Assembly (NCBI GenBank): GCA_002394665.1
Contig: DGUL01000011.1
Span: 15,633 to 30,064 of the forward strand
Origin: Rickettsiales bacterium UBA4311
Lineage (GTDB): Bacteria; Pseudomonadota; Alphaproteobacteria; Rickettsiales; Deianiraeaceae
Reading direction: 5' to 3'
DNA length: 14,432 nt
Position 1 is the first letter of the stretch. Each line of letters starts with the position of its first letter. The notes under the pieces were generated by a model, which saw only the letters and a program-made list of their open reading frames with translations, made no database searches and had not been told where the DNA came from. Position numbers and translations under genes: made by a program. Shown one piece after another: positions 7,937-13,695 of this stretch.

Positions 7937-8569
7937 CTATAACAAAACTAATTCCTTTTCAACTATTTTTACTATTTCATCTTTTATTGCCTTAAATGTG
8001 CCGTCTAAATCACCGGTTGAGCTTTCAAATTCAAAGCTCCCTTTGTCGTTTAAAATGTCATATGACAAAACATATTTTCCATCTTGTTTGACGATTTGGC
8101 AACTAAAATTGAAATGTGTATTTTTATCAATTTTATCTTCTGGTATATGGCGTAATTTCCGTTGTTGCTCTATCCAATCCGGCTTTGCTTCCTTCTCCCA
8201 GAATTTAATTCTGTCATCAAGATCTGACAACGGGTCTATACCAATATCACAACTATTATAACTTTTTGAAGTTATATACAAATCATCGTCCAAACAATTT
8301 AATTCTAATCTGTCATACTCCTCATTTGTAAATTGATTTTCTTGTAAATATTCAGGGTTGTTGAAGCAATAATCACCAATTAAAGCATTTGCGAACTTAT
8401 TAAACAATTGGTAATTCCAAACACAATTTTCATCTAATAAATTAGCAAATTCTCTTAGCTCGTAGTCTATCAAACCTGTTTTTACAACATTAAGATAAAT
8501 TGGCTTTAATCCAAATTTGCTTGCTTGGCTTTTAATAAAATCATTTTTTAATTCCTCAAAATTAGCCAT
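7937..8569 (-). CDS. hypothetical early phage protein
   Basis: 210 residues from ATG 8569 (MANFEELKND); the open frame extends upstream to 8611 but this start shares the TTTTTATGGCTAAT context with recT. Acidic, soluble, with many Asn, Asp and Tyr. The first 90 residues look helical (FANLLDENCVWNYQLFNKFANALIGDY), the last 70 look like a small beta domain (THFNFSCQIVKQDGKYVLSYDI) plus a terminal helix. No family recognised. It sits 4 bp upstream of the exonuclease gene, so a role in recombination or in inhibiting a host nuclease is conceivable, but that is guesswork. Confidence 0.75.
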   Translation of the reverse strand: MANFEELKNDFIKSQASKFGLKPIYLNVVKTGLIDYELREFANLLDENCVWNYQLFNKFANALIGDYCFNNPEYLQENQFTNEEYDRLELNCLDDDLYITSKSYNSCDIGIDPLSDLDDRIKFWEKEAKPDWIEQQRKLRHIPEDKIDKNTHFNFSCQIVKQDGKYVLSYDILNDKGSFEFESSTGDLDGTFKAIKDEIVKIVEKELVLL

Positions 8570-8585
8570 AAAAACACACATAAAA

Positions 8586-8855
8586 TTACATTGCCTTTTC
8601 ACATTTTTCATTCATACCATTTAACTTTTTCATTACTTCCACATAATCACTAAATTTACACATTTCATTTCTTGCTACAACGTTCCATTGTTGATTTTCT
8701 TTATCATATTCAACAACTGCTTCTTGATTTTTGCCGACTGCCAATAGACCTTTGCCTAATTTCAAACCAAGATATGTATTTGACACCGGAATGCCAATAT
8801 CATATTCAACTTGTAAAAAACCATTTTTATCAATTCTAACCATACTACTAACCAT
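8586..8855 (-). CDS. small hypothetical early protein
   Basis: 89 residues from the ATG at 8855 (MVSSMVRIDKNG); ATG 8843 is an alternative. Mostly beta-rich: GFLQVEYDIGIPVSNTYLG, KLGKGLLAVGKNQEAVVEYD, QQWNVVARN, then a helical end KFSDYVEVMKKLNGM. No membrane segment or catalytic motif. Second gene of the leftward early operon, 4 bp after the lipoprotein gene. Family not recognised. Confidence 0.7.
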   Translation of the reverse strand: MVSSMVRIDKNGFLQVEYDIGIPVSNTYLGLKLGKGLLAVGKNQEAVVEYDKENQQWNVVARNEMCKFSDYVEVMKKLNGMNEKCEKAM

Positions 8856-8859
8856 AAAA

Positions 8860-9141
8860 CTACCTCTCAACCATTTCTAAATGTATAATTACATCCTTAT
8901 TCATTTGCTTTAATTGCCTTTGGATTGACCTGCTCCTATTTTTGTAATCATTCAATTCCTGTAATATTGTGTTTTCAACTTGTTCGATTTGGCTAAGCAA
9001 TAATATCTGCTGTTTTCCTTCCGGTGTTGCGGTATTTATACAAGTGGAGCACATTTTCGTTGCCACATTGCAACAACTTGCTAAACCAACTAAAGCACCA
9101 AGAATTACACTAATTAAATAAATTTTTCCTTCTTTGCTCAT
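8860..9141 (-). CDS. putative early lipoprotein with coiled-coil tail
   Basis: 93 residues from ATG 9141 (MSKEGKIY). The N terminus has a Lys, a hydrophobic stretch (YLISVILGALVGLA) and a lipobox-like LASC with the lipidated Cys at 23, so a lipid-anchored envelope protein is likely; a simple N-terminal membrane anchor is the alternative. The rest (about 44-90) is a charged helix with heptad spacing (QIEQVENTILQELNDYKNRS). It is the first gene after PL, about 55 bases from the predicted transcription start. Small lipoproteins made early or in the prophage state often block superinfection; that role is inferred from type and position only. Confidence 0.72.
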   Translation of the reverse strand: MSKEGKIYLISVILGALVGLASCCNVATKMCSTCINTATPEGKQQILLLSQIEQVENTILQELNDYKNRSRSIQRQLKQMNKDVIIHLEMVER

Positions 9142-9202
9142 AACAATAAAAAAAAACAATAAATGAAAACAACAAAAATTGTTTTTTGCTGATTTCGGTA
9201 AT

Positions 9203-9231
9203 AATATAAAAAAAAGTAAAATAATAGTCAA
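9203..9231 (-). promoter_or_regulatory. leftward early promoter PL
   Basis: On the minus strand, TTGACT (9231-9226) and TATATT (9208-9203) are separated by exactly 17 bases: 5/6 matches to the sigma70 consensus at each box. Transcription should start near 9196, giving a leader of about 55 bases before the lipoprotein ATG. An AGTAAA operator half-site lies inside the spacer and further half-sites lie just upstream of the -35, so the repressor would block this promoter. Confidence 0.72.
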
Positions 9232-9256
9232 GTTTTATTTTTACTTTTTTTTTACT
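9215..9256. promoter_or_regulatory. OL-like operator
   Basis: Three copies of the half-site TTTACT/AGTAAA: AGTAAA at 9215-9220, TTTACT at 9240-9245 and TTTACT at 9251-9256, the last two 11 bp apart (one helical turn). The 24 bp 9233-9256 is identical to 11594-11617 in the repressor/cro intergenic region, with the same 11-bp spacing. It overlaps and flanks the PL promoter. Confidence 0.65.
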
Positions 9257-9536
9257 TTTTTTCACAAAACAAAACAAAGCCACATTTCTACGGCACAAAA
9301 CTGGTGAAAATTTTTTTTATAATTTTGTTTTTTTGTTGAAAAAATTAGTATTTTTGTTTCAAATCGGACAAATTCGGCCGGTTTATATGAAATAAATACG
9401 TTGCCAGACCCCCTAATTTGGTGGAATTACAGGGAATTAAAGTGAATTGATGTGCCAGTCATATTTGTATAACAGCAAGTCATTTAATGAAAAACCCGAC
9501 TCCCACTGATCCAAAATTGTTTAATTTCAAAGATAA
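9257..9536. other. non-coding stretch between PL/OL and the KilA-N gene end
   Basis: 280 AT-rich bases. There is a GC-richer island at 9365-9500 (CGGCCGG at about 9376; ACCCCCTAATTTGGTGG at about 9408) and a short run of related units around 9423-9450 (GGAATTA, GGAATTA, GTGAATT at roughly 10-bp spacing). An open frame from 9487 (MKNPTPTDPK) runs into the antisense of the KilA-N gene and is not supported. No intrinsic terminator with a convincing stem is seen after the KilA-N stop. Confidence 0.4.
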
Positions 9537-10568
9537 TTATTTTTTCTTAAACTCTCTTGTAAATGGTGCAATTATATCTTCTGGTTTATCATTTTCTGGT
9601 AAATCTAATTGTGCTTGTTTGATGTTTTGTATAAAATCTATGTCTCCTTGTTTGTTTGCAATGCTTTCTTGTATATATTGTAATTTGTCTATATGTTCTT
9701 CTTTATTATCTAAACTTACAAATAAATTATGTTGAAATAAATTATTATCAGTTATTCCAAAAGATTTTTTTTCATCGTTTGCTTGTTTCAATAGTTTGTA
9801 AAATCTATCTTGTTGATTAACAAAACCCTCTCTTATCATTTTAGCATTAGCACTTTCAAGGTTTGTTATAATAACTAATACTTTTTTTTCAGCAAAATCC
9901 CTCATATTTCCTTTTTTTGCAATGGTTGGATGTTTTTCTTTAAATTCTTTTGAAGTTATACCAAATACTATTTTATTTAACATTTCTGCCTCGCTTGCAT
10001 AAATACAACCTTCATATTGCTTTGGAGCATTTGAAATCGGTAAAATATTATATTTTATAGCATCAGTATGAAGTTTGTAATTTATTTTTGTCAGCCATCT
10101 ATTTTGTTGCCATTCTTCAAGTTTATGTTGTTCTTCTGCTTCTTTTTGTTTTAATCTTTTGAATTCAGTTATTAAATATAATTTGAATTCAGGACTTAAC
10201 CAACTTGCAAATTCTAATGCTATATCTTCGTGTGCATATGTCCCGCCACCATTTCCTGCTTTACTTTTTAAACCTATTGCATTTGTTGTATTTATCCACT
10301 TTTGAGGTCTTAAATGGAATTTATTGCTCCCAGCATTTTCTCTAAACTGGGTGAATTCACCCAGTTTGAAATTTGAATTATTTTGTTGTTCCCATAACCC
10401 TAAAAACTCTATTGTGTTTTTATTACTAATCCAACCTCTAATAATATCTTCTGGATGTTCTTCATTTGCAATAAAATTACTAATACAAATATAATATTGT
10501 TCGTGAATTATTTTATAATTTACCTTTATGCCATTTACATTAAAAACTTGCAATTCTTTACCTGTCAT
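9537..10568 (-). CDS. KilA-N domain protein
   Basis: 343 residues from ATG 10568 (MTGKELQVFNVNG). The KilA-N DNA-binding domain spans about 1-135: TIEFLGLWEQQNNSNF, FTQFRENAGSN, KWINTTNAIGLKSKAGNGGG, then TYAHEDIALEFASWLSPEFK and LYLITEFKRLKQKE. The C-terminal part (TDAIKYNILP, YASEAEMLNKIVFGITSKEF, KKGNMRDFAEK, NLESANAKMI) matches the longer gut-bacterial and phage members of this family, so it appears full length. KilA-N proteins in phages are thought to act as antirepressors or DNA-binding regulators. It lies between PL and the repressor gene, transcribed leftward. Residues 68-75 are encoded by a perfect 24-bp palindrome. Confidence 0.9.
   Translation of the reverse strand: MTGKELQVFNVNGIKVNYKIIHEQYYICISNFIANEEHPEDIIRGWISNKNTIEFLGLWEQQNNSNFKLGEFTQFRENAGSNKFHLRPQKWINTTNAIGLKSKAGNGGGTYAHEDIALEFASWLSPEFKLYLITEFKRLKQKEAEEQHKLEEWQQNRWLTKINYKLHTDAIKYNILPISNAPKQYEGCIYASEAEMLNKIVFGITSKEFKEKHPTIAKKGNMRDFAEKKVLVIITNLESANAKMIREGFVNQQDRFYKLLKQANDEKKSFGITDNNLFQHNLFVSLDNKEEHIDKLQYIQESIANKQGDIDFIQNIKQAQLDLPENDKPEDIIAPFTREFKKK
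10344..10367. repeat. perfect 24-bp palindrome inside the KilA-N gene
   Basis: Each arm reads AAACTGGGTGAA up to its centre GAATTC; all 24 bases are self-complementary with no spacer. It falls in the KilA-N domain coding sequence (residues 68-75, KLGEFTQF). A perfect palindrome of this length is unlikely by chance and would suit a dimeric DNA-binding protein. Confidence 0.9.
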
Positions 10569-10609
10569 ATCACTAACCAACCAAACACTTATAATAAACT
10601 CTCTTATTC

Positions 10610-10891
10610 TCACAGCCGCCAAACCAGTTTGCAAAATAAATCATCTCTATGAACCATTCTCTTACCTTCTTTTTGAACTACCCAGAATTTCTTGATAGTT
10701 GCTTTTTCATCTAATTCATTTGTTGCTAAAATATTTTTAACATGTGAATCAATATTATTTATTGTGCAATCAAATAATGTCGCTATTTGGTTTCTTGTAG
10801 CCCACAACGTATTTCCATCAAAACACTTCAACTCAACATTGCTTCCGTTTTGACATTGATAAATCAATAATTGTAATTCTTCTTCACTCAT
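10610..10891 (-). pseudogene. truncated RhuM-family protein
   Basis: 93 residues corresponding to the N-terminal quarter of RhuM-family proteins (normally about 300 or more): LLIYQCQNGSNVELKCFDGN, then TLWATRNQIATLFDCTINNI, HVKNILATNELDEKATIKKF and VVQKEGKRMVHR. After HRDDLFCKLVWRL the frame ends, where the family continues with YNLDVIISVGYR. In another frame just downstream the codons for VRIREFIIS (about 10611-10585) resemble the later family motif LKEFIIKGFVLDD. This suggests a deletion plus frameshift in an ancestral rhuM. The short ORF could still make a DNA-binding peptide. Upstream of KilA-N on the same strand. Confidence 0.65.
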
Positions 10892-10898
10892 ATCAATC

Positions 10899-10985
10899 TT
10901 AAATAAACCACTTCCCCTCCTTCTTCACAACCTTACTCGCTTCAACCCATTTGCTATTCTTATGAAAATATAGTGGTTTTAGCAA
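10899..10985 (-). pseudogene. short GKW-motif ORF, probable gene remnant
   Basis: Between the repressor and the RhuM remnant an ORF of 28 residues (from a TTG at 10985) ends HKNSKWVEASKVVKKEGKWF plus Ile. Two units of the form K-x-x-K-W-V spaced about 13 residues recall the repeated YVKxNGKWVxAKKVYVKxNGKW modules of phage structural and surface proteins. Only the tail end is present and it has no ATG, so it is probably a leftover of a larger gene. It ends directly before the RhuM start. Confidence 0.35.
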
Positions 10986-10999
10986 GATGGTGATTTTGA

Positions 11000-11572
11000 T
11001 TACACATTTTTCAAAATATAAACAACCCTCCCCTTAATAACAAAACCATCAAGATTGTCTCTTGTGAGCGATTTGTATTTTTCATTTTCTGCCTCTATTA
11101 TAGTTTTACCTTCCATATTTTTGTAAATTGTTCTGATAAAATCGTCACCACTTGTATTTGTAATAATGAAAATCTTTTTTTGTGTTGTAATGTTTTTGTC
11201 ATTTTCATCATAATACAAAATGTCATTTATATGTATTGAAGGCTCCATCTCGTCTGTTAAACAAGTTATATTTGGCAAATTTATATTATTTTGGTTTTGT
11301 TGTGATATTTGTGTATTATTATAATTTGTGCAGTTGTTTTGATTTTGGTTTATTATGGAGTTTGTAAAACTGATAGCAGTGTTTTGCATTTCTTGTATAT
11401 CTTCTTGTGTTAGCAAATGTTTGATTTTTTCAATGTATTTTTTTTTCAATGGTTTATTTGATTTTGATAAATTAAAATAAGTTTGTCTACTAACATTTAA
11501 GAGTTTGGCAAAATCACTAACATTGTAGCCATTTCTTTCCATTATTTTTTTTAAAATAGAACTATTGCTCAT
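11000..11572 (-). CDS. CI-like repressor with degenerate S24 domain
   Basis: 190 residues. Residues about 5-50 form a helix-turn-helix (NGYNVSDFAKLLNVSRQTYF). A linker (66-100) is very rich in Asn and Gln. The C-terminal LexA/S24-type fold covers about 101-190: LTDEMEPSIHINDILYYD, FIRTIYKN, EAENEKYKSLT and GFVIKGRVVYI. In this family the catalytic Ser precedes Met in the (D/N)SMxP motif and the Lys follows in xxVKxL; here they are Glu108 and Arg147, and the linker contains no Ala-Gly. Self-cleavage therefore looks impossible. It is divergent from the Cro-like gene over a shared operator, which fixes its role as the lysogeny repressor. Confidence 0.87.
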   Translation of the reverse strand: MSNSSILKKIMERNGYNVSDFAKLLNVSRQTYFNLSKSNKPLKKKYIEKIKHLLTQEDIQEMQNTAISFTNSIINQNQNNCTNYNNTQISQQNQNNINLPNITCLTDEMEPSIHINDILYYDENDKNITTQKKIFIITNTSGDDFIRTIYKNMEGKTIIEAENEKYKSLTRDNLDGFVIKGRVVYILKNV

Positions 11573-11588
11573 ATTTTTTTAAAAAAAC

Positions 11589-11617
11589 TTGACTTTTATT
11601 TTTACTTTTTTTTTACT
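11589..11617 (+). promoter_or_regulatory. rightward early promoter PR (candidate)
   Basis: TTGACT (11589-11594), a 17-base spacer and TTTACT (11612-11617) in -10 position (4/6 to TATAAT). A start near 11624 would leave a leader of only about 13 bases before the Cro-like ATG. Operator half-sites fill the spacer and the -10 itself, so repressor binding would exclude RNA polymerase. Weaker -10 than PL. Confidence 0.5.
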
Positions 11618-11633
11618 CGTGAAAAAAAGTAAA
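11594..11633. promoter_or_regulatory. OR-like operator between repressor and cro
   Basis: Half-sites TTTACT at 11601-11606, TTTACT at 11612-11617 and AGTAAA at 11628-11633. The last two are inverted around ACTCGTGA and form an interrupted palindrome of T-rich and A-rich arms. The 24 bp 11594-11617 is an exact copy of 9233-9256. It occupies most of the 64-bp gap between the divergent regulator genes. Confidence 0.68.
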
Positions 11634-11636
11634 AAA

Positions 11637-11864
11637 ATGGTCAATAATATATTAAAACATAAATTAAAAGTATATGCTGCAACGAGTGGATATAATGGTT
11701 TATACGAAGTTGCACGAGAATTAGAGATTGATAAATCATTTTTGTCTCTAATAATAAATGGAAAGAAACATTGTGGGACAAAAACAGCAAATAAAATCAT
11801 AGAAAAAACAAAAAACATGGGTGAATATGCTGTAAATATTGAAGACATATATGGAAAAGGTTAA
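11637..11864 (+). CDS. Cro-like HTH regulator
   Basis: 75 residues from ATG 11637 (MVNNILKHKLKVYAATSGYN); the open frame begins earlier at a TTG that is actually the -35 box. The HTH is GLYEVARELEIDKSFLSLII (about 22-41) followed by NGKKHCGTKTANKIIE, the Cro/CI pattern in which the recognition helix is DKSFLSLIING. Small, basic, with no dimerisation extension beyond NMGEYAVNIEDIYGKG. First rightward gene, divergent from the repressor. Expected to antagonise the repressor at the shared operator. Confidence 0.85.
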   Translation: MVNNILKHKLKVYAATSGYNGLYEVARELEIDKSFLSLIINGKKHCGTKTANKIIEKTKNMGEYAVNIEDIYGKG

Positions 11865-11899
11865 TTTTTGTAAAATAAAAGTCAATCATTATTTAATTG

Positions 11900-12253
11900 A
11901 TGAGCTTGAGTGTTGTTTATATGAATGATTTAATTTATTCACATCTTGATTATTGGAAAAACAGAATTGAAGGTTTAGGTTTTAACATTGTTAAATTTGA
12001 AAAGCACAATGGAAATTATAAAATCACCGGAAGCAAGAATTATCAAAAACCAAAACTGCGTTATTATGAGTTGTCATTGGCGAAAGATTGTGGCGAACTA
12101 TTTTTTGAACTTGAAGACAGCCAAAATGATTTAAACACAAGATGGAATATATCCAACAAAGACATAAAAGGCGTTTGGAGGAATAAAGTGCTAAATTTTC
12201 TTGTTGAAAATGGCCTTGTGAATACTAATCCGGGTGCATCGCAGTCTGGTTAG
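11900..12253 (+). CDS. hypothetical early rightward protein
   Basis: 117 residues from ATG 11900; ATG 11921 (MNDLIYSHLDYWKNRIEGLG) is an equally plausible start. A small alpha/beta protein: helix DLIYSHLDYWKNRIEGLG, strands FNIVKFEKHNGNYKITGS and RYYELSLAKDCGELFFELED, then helix DIKGVWRNKVLNFLVENG. No family recognised. It follows the Cro-like gene after 35 bp, so it is in a position where lambda-like phages carry CII or other early regulators, but no HTH is evident. The last codons and stop lie within a strong hairpin. Confidence 0.7.
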   Translation: MSLSVVYMNDLIYSHLDYWKNRIEGLGFNIVKFEKHNGNYKITGSKNYQKPKLRYYELSLAKDCGELFFELEDSQNDLNTRWNISNKDIKGVWRNKVLNFLVENGLVNTNPGASQSG

Positions 12254-12257
12254 TATT
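12221..12257 (+). promoter_or_regulatory. stem-loop spanning a stop codon
   Basis: AATACTAA-(T)-CC at 12221-12231 pairs with GGTTAGTATT at 12248-12257: 10 bp with one bulged T and a 16-base GC-richer loop (GGGTGCATCGCAGTCT) that could pair TGC with GCA internally. It contains the TAG of the upstream gene. A T-rich stretch follows at 12264-12277, so it could act as a weak terminator or attenuator, an RNA-processing or protein-binding site, or control translation of the next gene, whose ATG is at 12278. Confidence 0.5.
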
Positions 12258-12277
12258 TGTTTGTATTTATTTTTTTT

Positions 12278-12940
12278 ATGATTGAGGAATGTGAAATTAA
12301 AGTTACTGATAATGTAAAATCAGTAGTTGAGGAAAGGTCGTCAAAAATGGCACAGGAAATTTTTGATTTGTATTTTTCTTTTGTTAACAGCTATAAAATC
12401 GCTGAAAACATTATTGAAGATTTGGAAAAGAAGCTTGATTATGGTGAAATGTTTGATGAAAGTGTTAAATTGACAGACAAACAAAAAGAGACAATTAAAA
12501 GAACAATTACTGCGAATATACAATTTTCAATTAAAGAACAAAAACAAAAATATAGAAACGAACTTTTTGAAAGTATTTCTAAACAAGAGGACGAAAAAAA
12601 AGAAAAAAAAGATAGCAGTAATATCATTGCAAACGTTAAGAAGATTTTCGTAAACAATTTAGAATTGTTATTCACGGATATTGGAGACAAGTTTGACAGA
12701 GGCGCGTTTGTCAACGGAACCGTTAACATAATTGACAACGACAAACGCAAACTTCATATTACTTATTATAATCCAAATGCTAAAATAACAACTGGCGATG
12801 AGTTAGGTGTTGTAATTGCAACAACAAACGTTGTGGAAGATTTCAAAAAAGGTTTTGACGATGCAAAAATACAAGGGGACGTTCTTCTGAAAGAAAAAGC
12901 AAATAATGAAAATGAAGATTGTAAAAAAACAGAAGAATGA
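12278..12940 (+). CDS. hypothetical protein with coiled coil
   Basis: 220 residues from ATG 12278 (MIEECEIKVTDNVKSVVEER). The first half (about 12-120) is almost entirely charged helix with coiled-coil character (NIIEDLEKKLDYGEMFDESV, KQKYRNELFESISKQEDEKK). The second half is a compact beta-containing domain (GAFVNGTVNIIDNDKRKLHI, ITTGDELGVVIATTN) followed by an acidic tail. No family recognised. It ends 18 bp before the SSB start, so the two probably share a transcript; a replication or recombination accessory role would fit but is inferred. Confidence 0.75.
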   Translation: MIEECEIKVTDNVKSVVEERSSKMAQEIFDLYFSFVNSYKIAENIIEDLEKKLDYGEMFDESVKLTDKQKETIKRTITANIQFSIKEQKQKYRNELFESISKQEDEKKEKKDSSNIIANVKKIFVNNLELLFTDIGDKFDRGAFVNGTVNIIDNDKRKLHITYYNPNAKITTGDELGVVIATTNVVEDFKKGFDDAKIQGDVLLKEKANNENEDCKKTEE

Positions 12941-12958
12941 TGTTTTATTTTGAATGTT

Positions 12959-13468
12959 ATGAGTGTTGAGTTATCAATTTTTAATTGTGCGAAGATAAAA
13001 GTAGAAGTGAAAAATGAAAACCAAAACTTTTTACTTCCACATATAAATACAAAAAAGGATGATGGCAGTTTTGCTAATTATGTGTTTTATACAACAACAA
13101 CTATACAAGTAAAAGGAGAAGACGGAAATTATTCGCCAAGATATAAACAACAAAAAATGGTTTGTTGGAATGAAAAATTAGCAAATAAATTTCAAAAACA
13201 AATTGAAGGAGGTGCAACACATTTTTCGGGTTTGTGCGATTTAAAAAAATATCATCCAGAAACCATAAAAGACAATGAAGACAAAGAGCATAAATTTTAT
13301 GAGAATTTTGAATATCAAATTATTGATGGGAATTGTGTAAAAATTGTTGAATATTCAAAAGACAACAATGAAGAGAATTCAAAGTTTTCAAATTATTCAA
13401 CAGAGACACCAACAATAGATAAAAATACAACAGAACAACAAATAGTGGATGACGATATACCGTTTTAA
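12959..13468 (+). CDS. ssb: phage single-stranded DNA-binding protein
   Basis: 169 residues from ATG 12959 (MSVELSIFNCAKIKV); an alternative start at 12950 exists. An OB-fold-like core covers about 1-125: NYVFYTTTTIQVKGEDG, MVCWNEKLANKFQKQIEGG and ATHFSGLCDLKKYHPE, the last matching the SSB pattern W-x-K-LA then KG-x-x-V-x-V-x-G-x-L. A disordered Asn/Thr/Glu-rich tail (130-163) ends in DDDIPF, identical to the tip of E. coli SSB that recruits partner proteins. Sequence similarity in the core is weak, so the tip carries much of the assignment. In the rightward operon upstream of a probable replication gene; would also serve the exonuclease-RecT pair. Confidence 0.82.
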   Translation: MSVELSIFNCAKIKVEVKNENQNFLLPHINTKKDDGSFANYVFYTTTTIQVKGEDGNYSPRYKQQKMVCWNEKLANKFQKQIEGGATHFSGLCDLKKYHPETIKDNEDKEHKFYENFEYQIIDGNCVKIVEYSKDNNEENSKFSNYSTETPTIDKNTTEQQIVDDDIPF

Positions 13469-13492
13469 TATATGAGGTAAAGAACCAAACAT

Positions 13493-13570
13493 ATGTTGAT
13501 GGATCTGTCGTTGATTTTTGTTTGTGTTGTTGTATGTTTTTTAGATTTTTTGTATGGGGAAAATAAATGA
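13493..13570 (+). CDS. possible 25-residue membrane peptide
   Basis: Begins MLMDLSLIFVCVVVCFLDFL and ends YGENK. A single hydrophobic helix of about 17 residues with a short charged tail. It starts 25 bp after the ssb stop and overlaps the next small ORF by 17 bp in another frame. No family; could be chance, because T-rich DNA readily encodes hydrophobic strings. Confidence 0.28.
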   Translation: MLMDLSLIFVCVVVCFLDFLYGENK

Positions 13571-13676
13571 TAGAGTTTTGAAAAGAAAAGCAAAGGAGTA
13601 TTTCAGTTCTTTGTTCCTTACATTGTTCTGGGTGTTATTCATTTTGATTTGTGTTTATAGGTGCAATAGTATTTAG
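13554..13676 (+). CDS. 40-residue single-pass membrane protein
   Basis: Starts MGKINDRVLKRKAKEY, a basic N terminus expected to stay in the cytoplasm, followed by a hydrophobic helix FSSLFLTLFWVLFILICVYR (17-36) and CNSI. The charge layout obeys the positive-inside rule, which chance ORFs rarely do. ATG is preceded by TTTTTTGT. It lies 19 bp upstream of another membrane-protein gene. Function unknown. Confidence 0.5.
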   Translation: MGKINDRVLKRKAKEYFSSLFLTLFWVLFILICVYRCNSI

Positions 13677-13695
13677 TTGTTGTTTTTAGTTATTT

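Noticed and set aside
9487..9735. Plus-strand frame beginning MKNPTPTDPK
   Set aside because: Most of it is antisense to the KilA-N C terminus and it has no recognisable features; the opening alone is not enough.
12231..12240. CGGGTGCA shared with the 3' end of tRNA-Arg (42-49), a possible att copy
   Set aside because: Only 8 bases match, it lies within a coding sequence and a hairpin, and flanks differ, so chance is likely.
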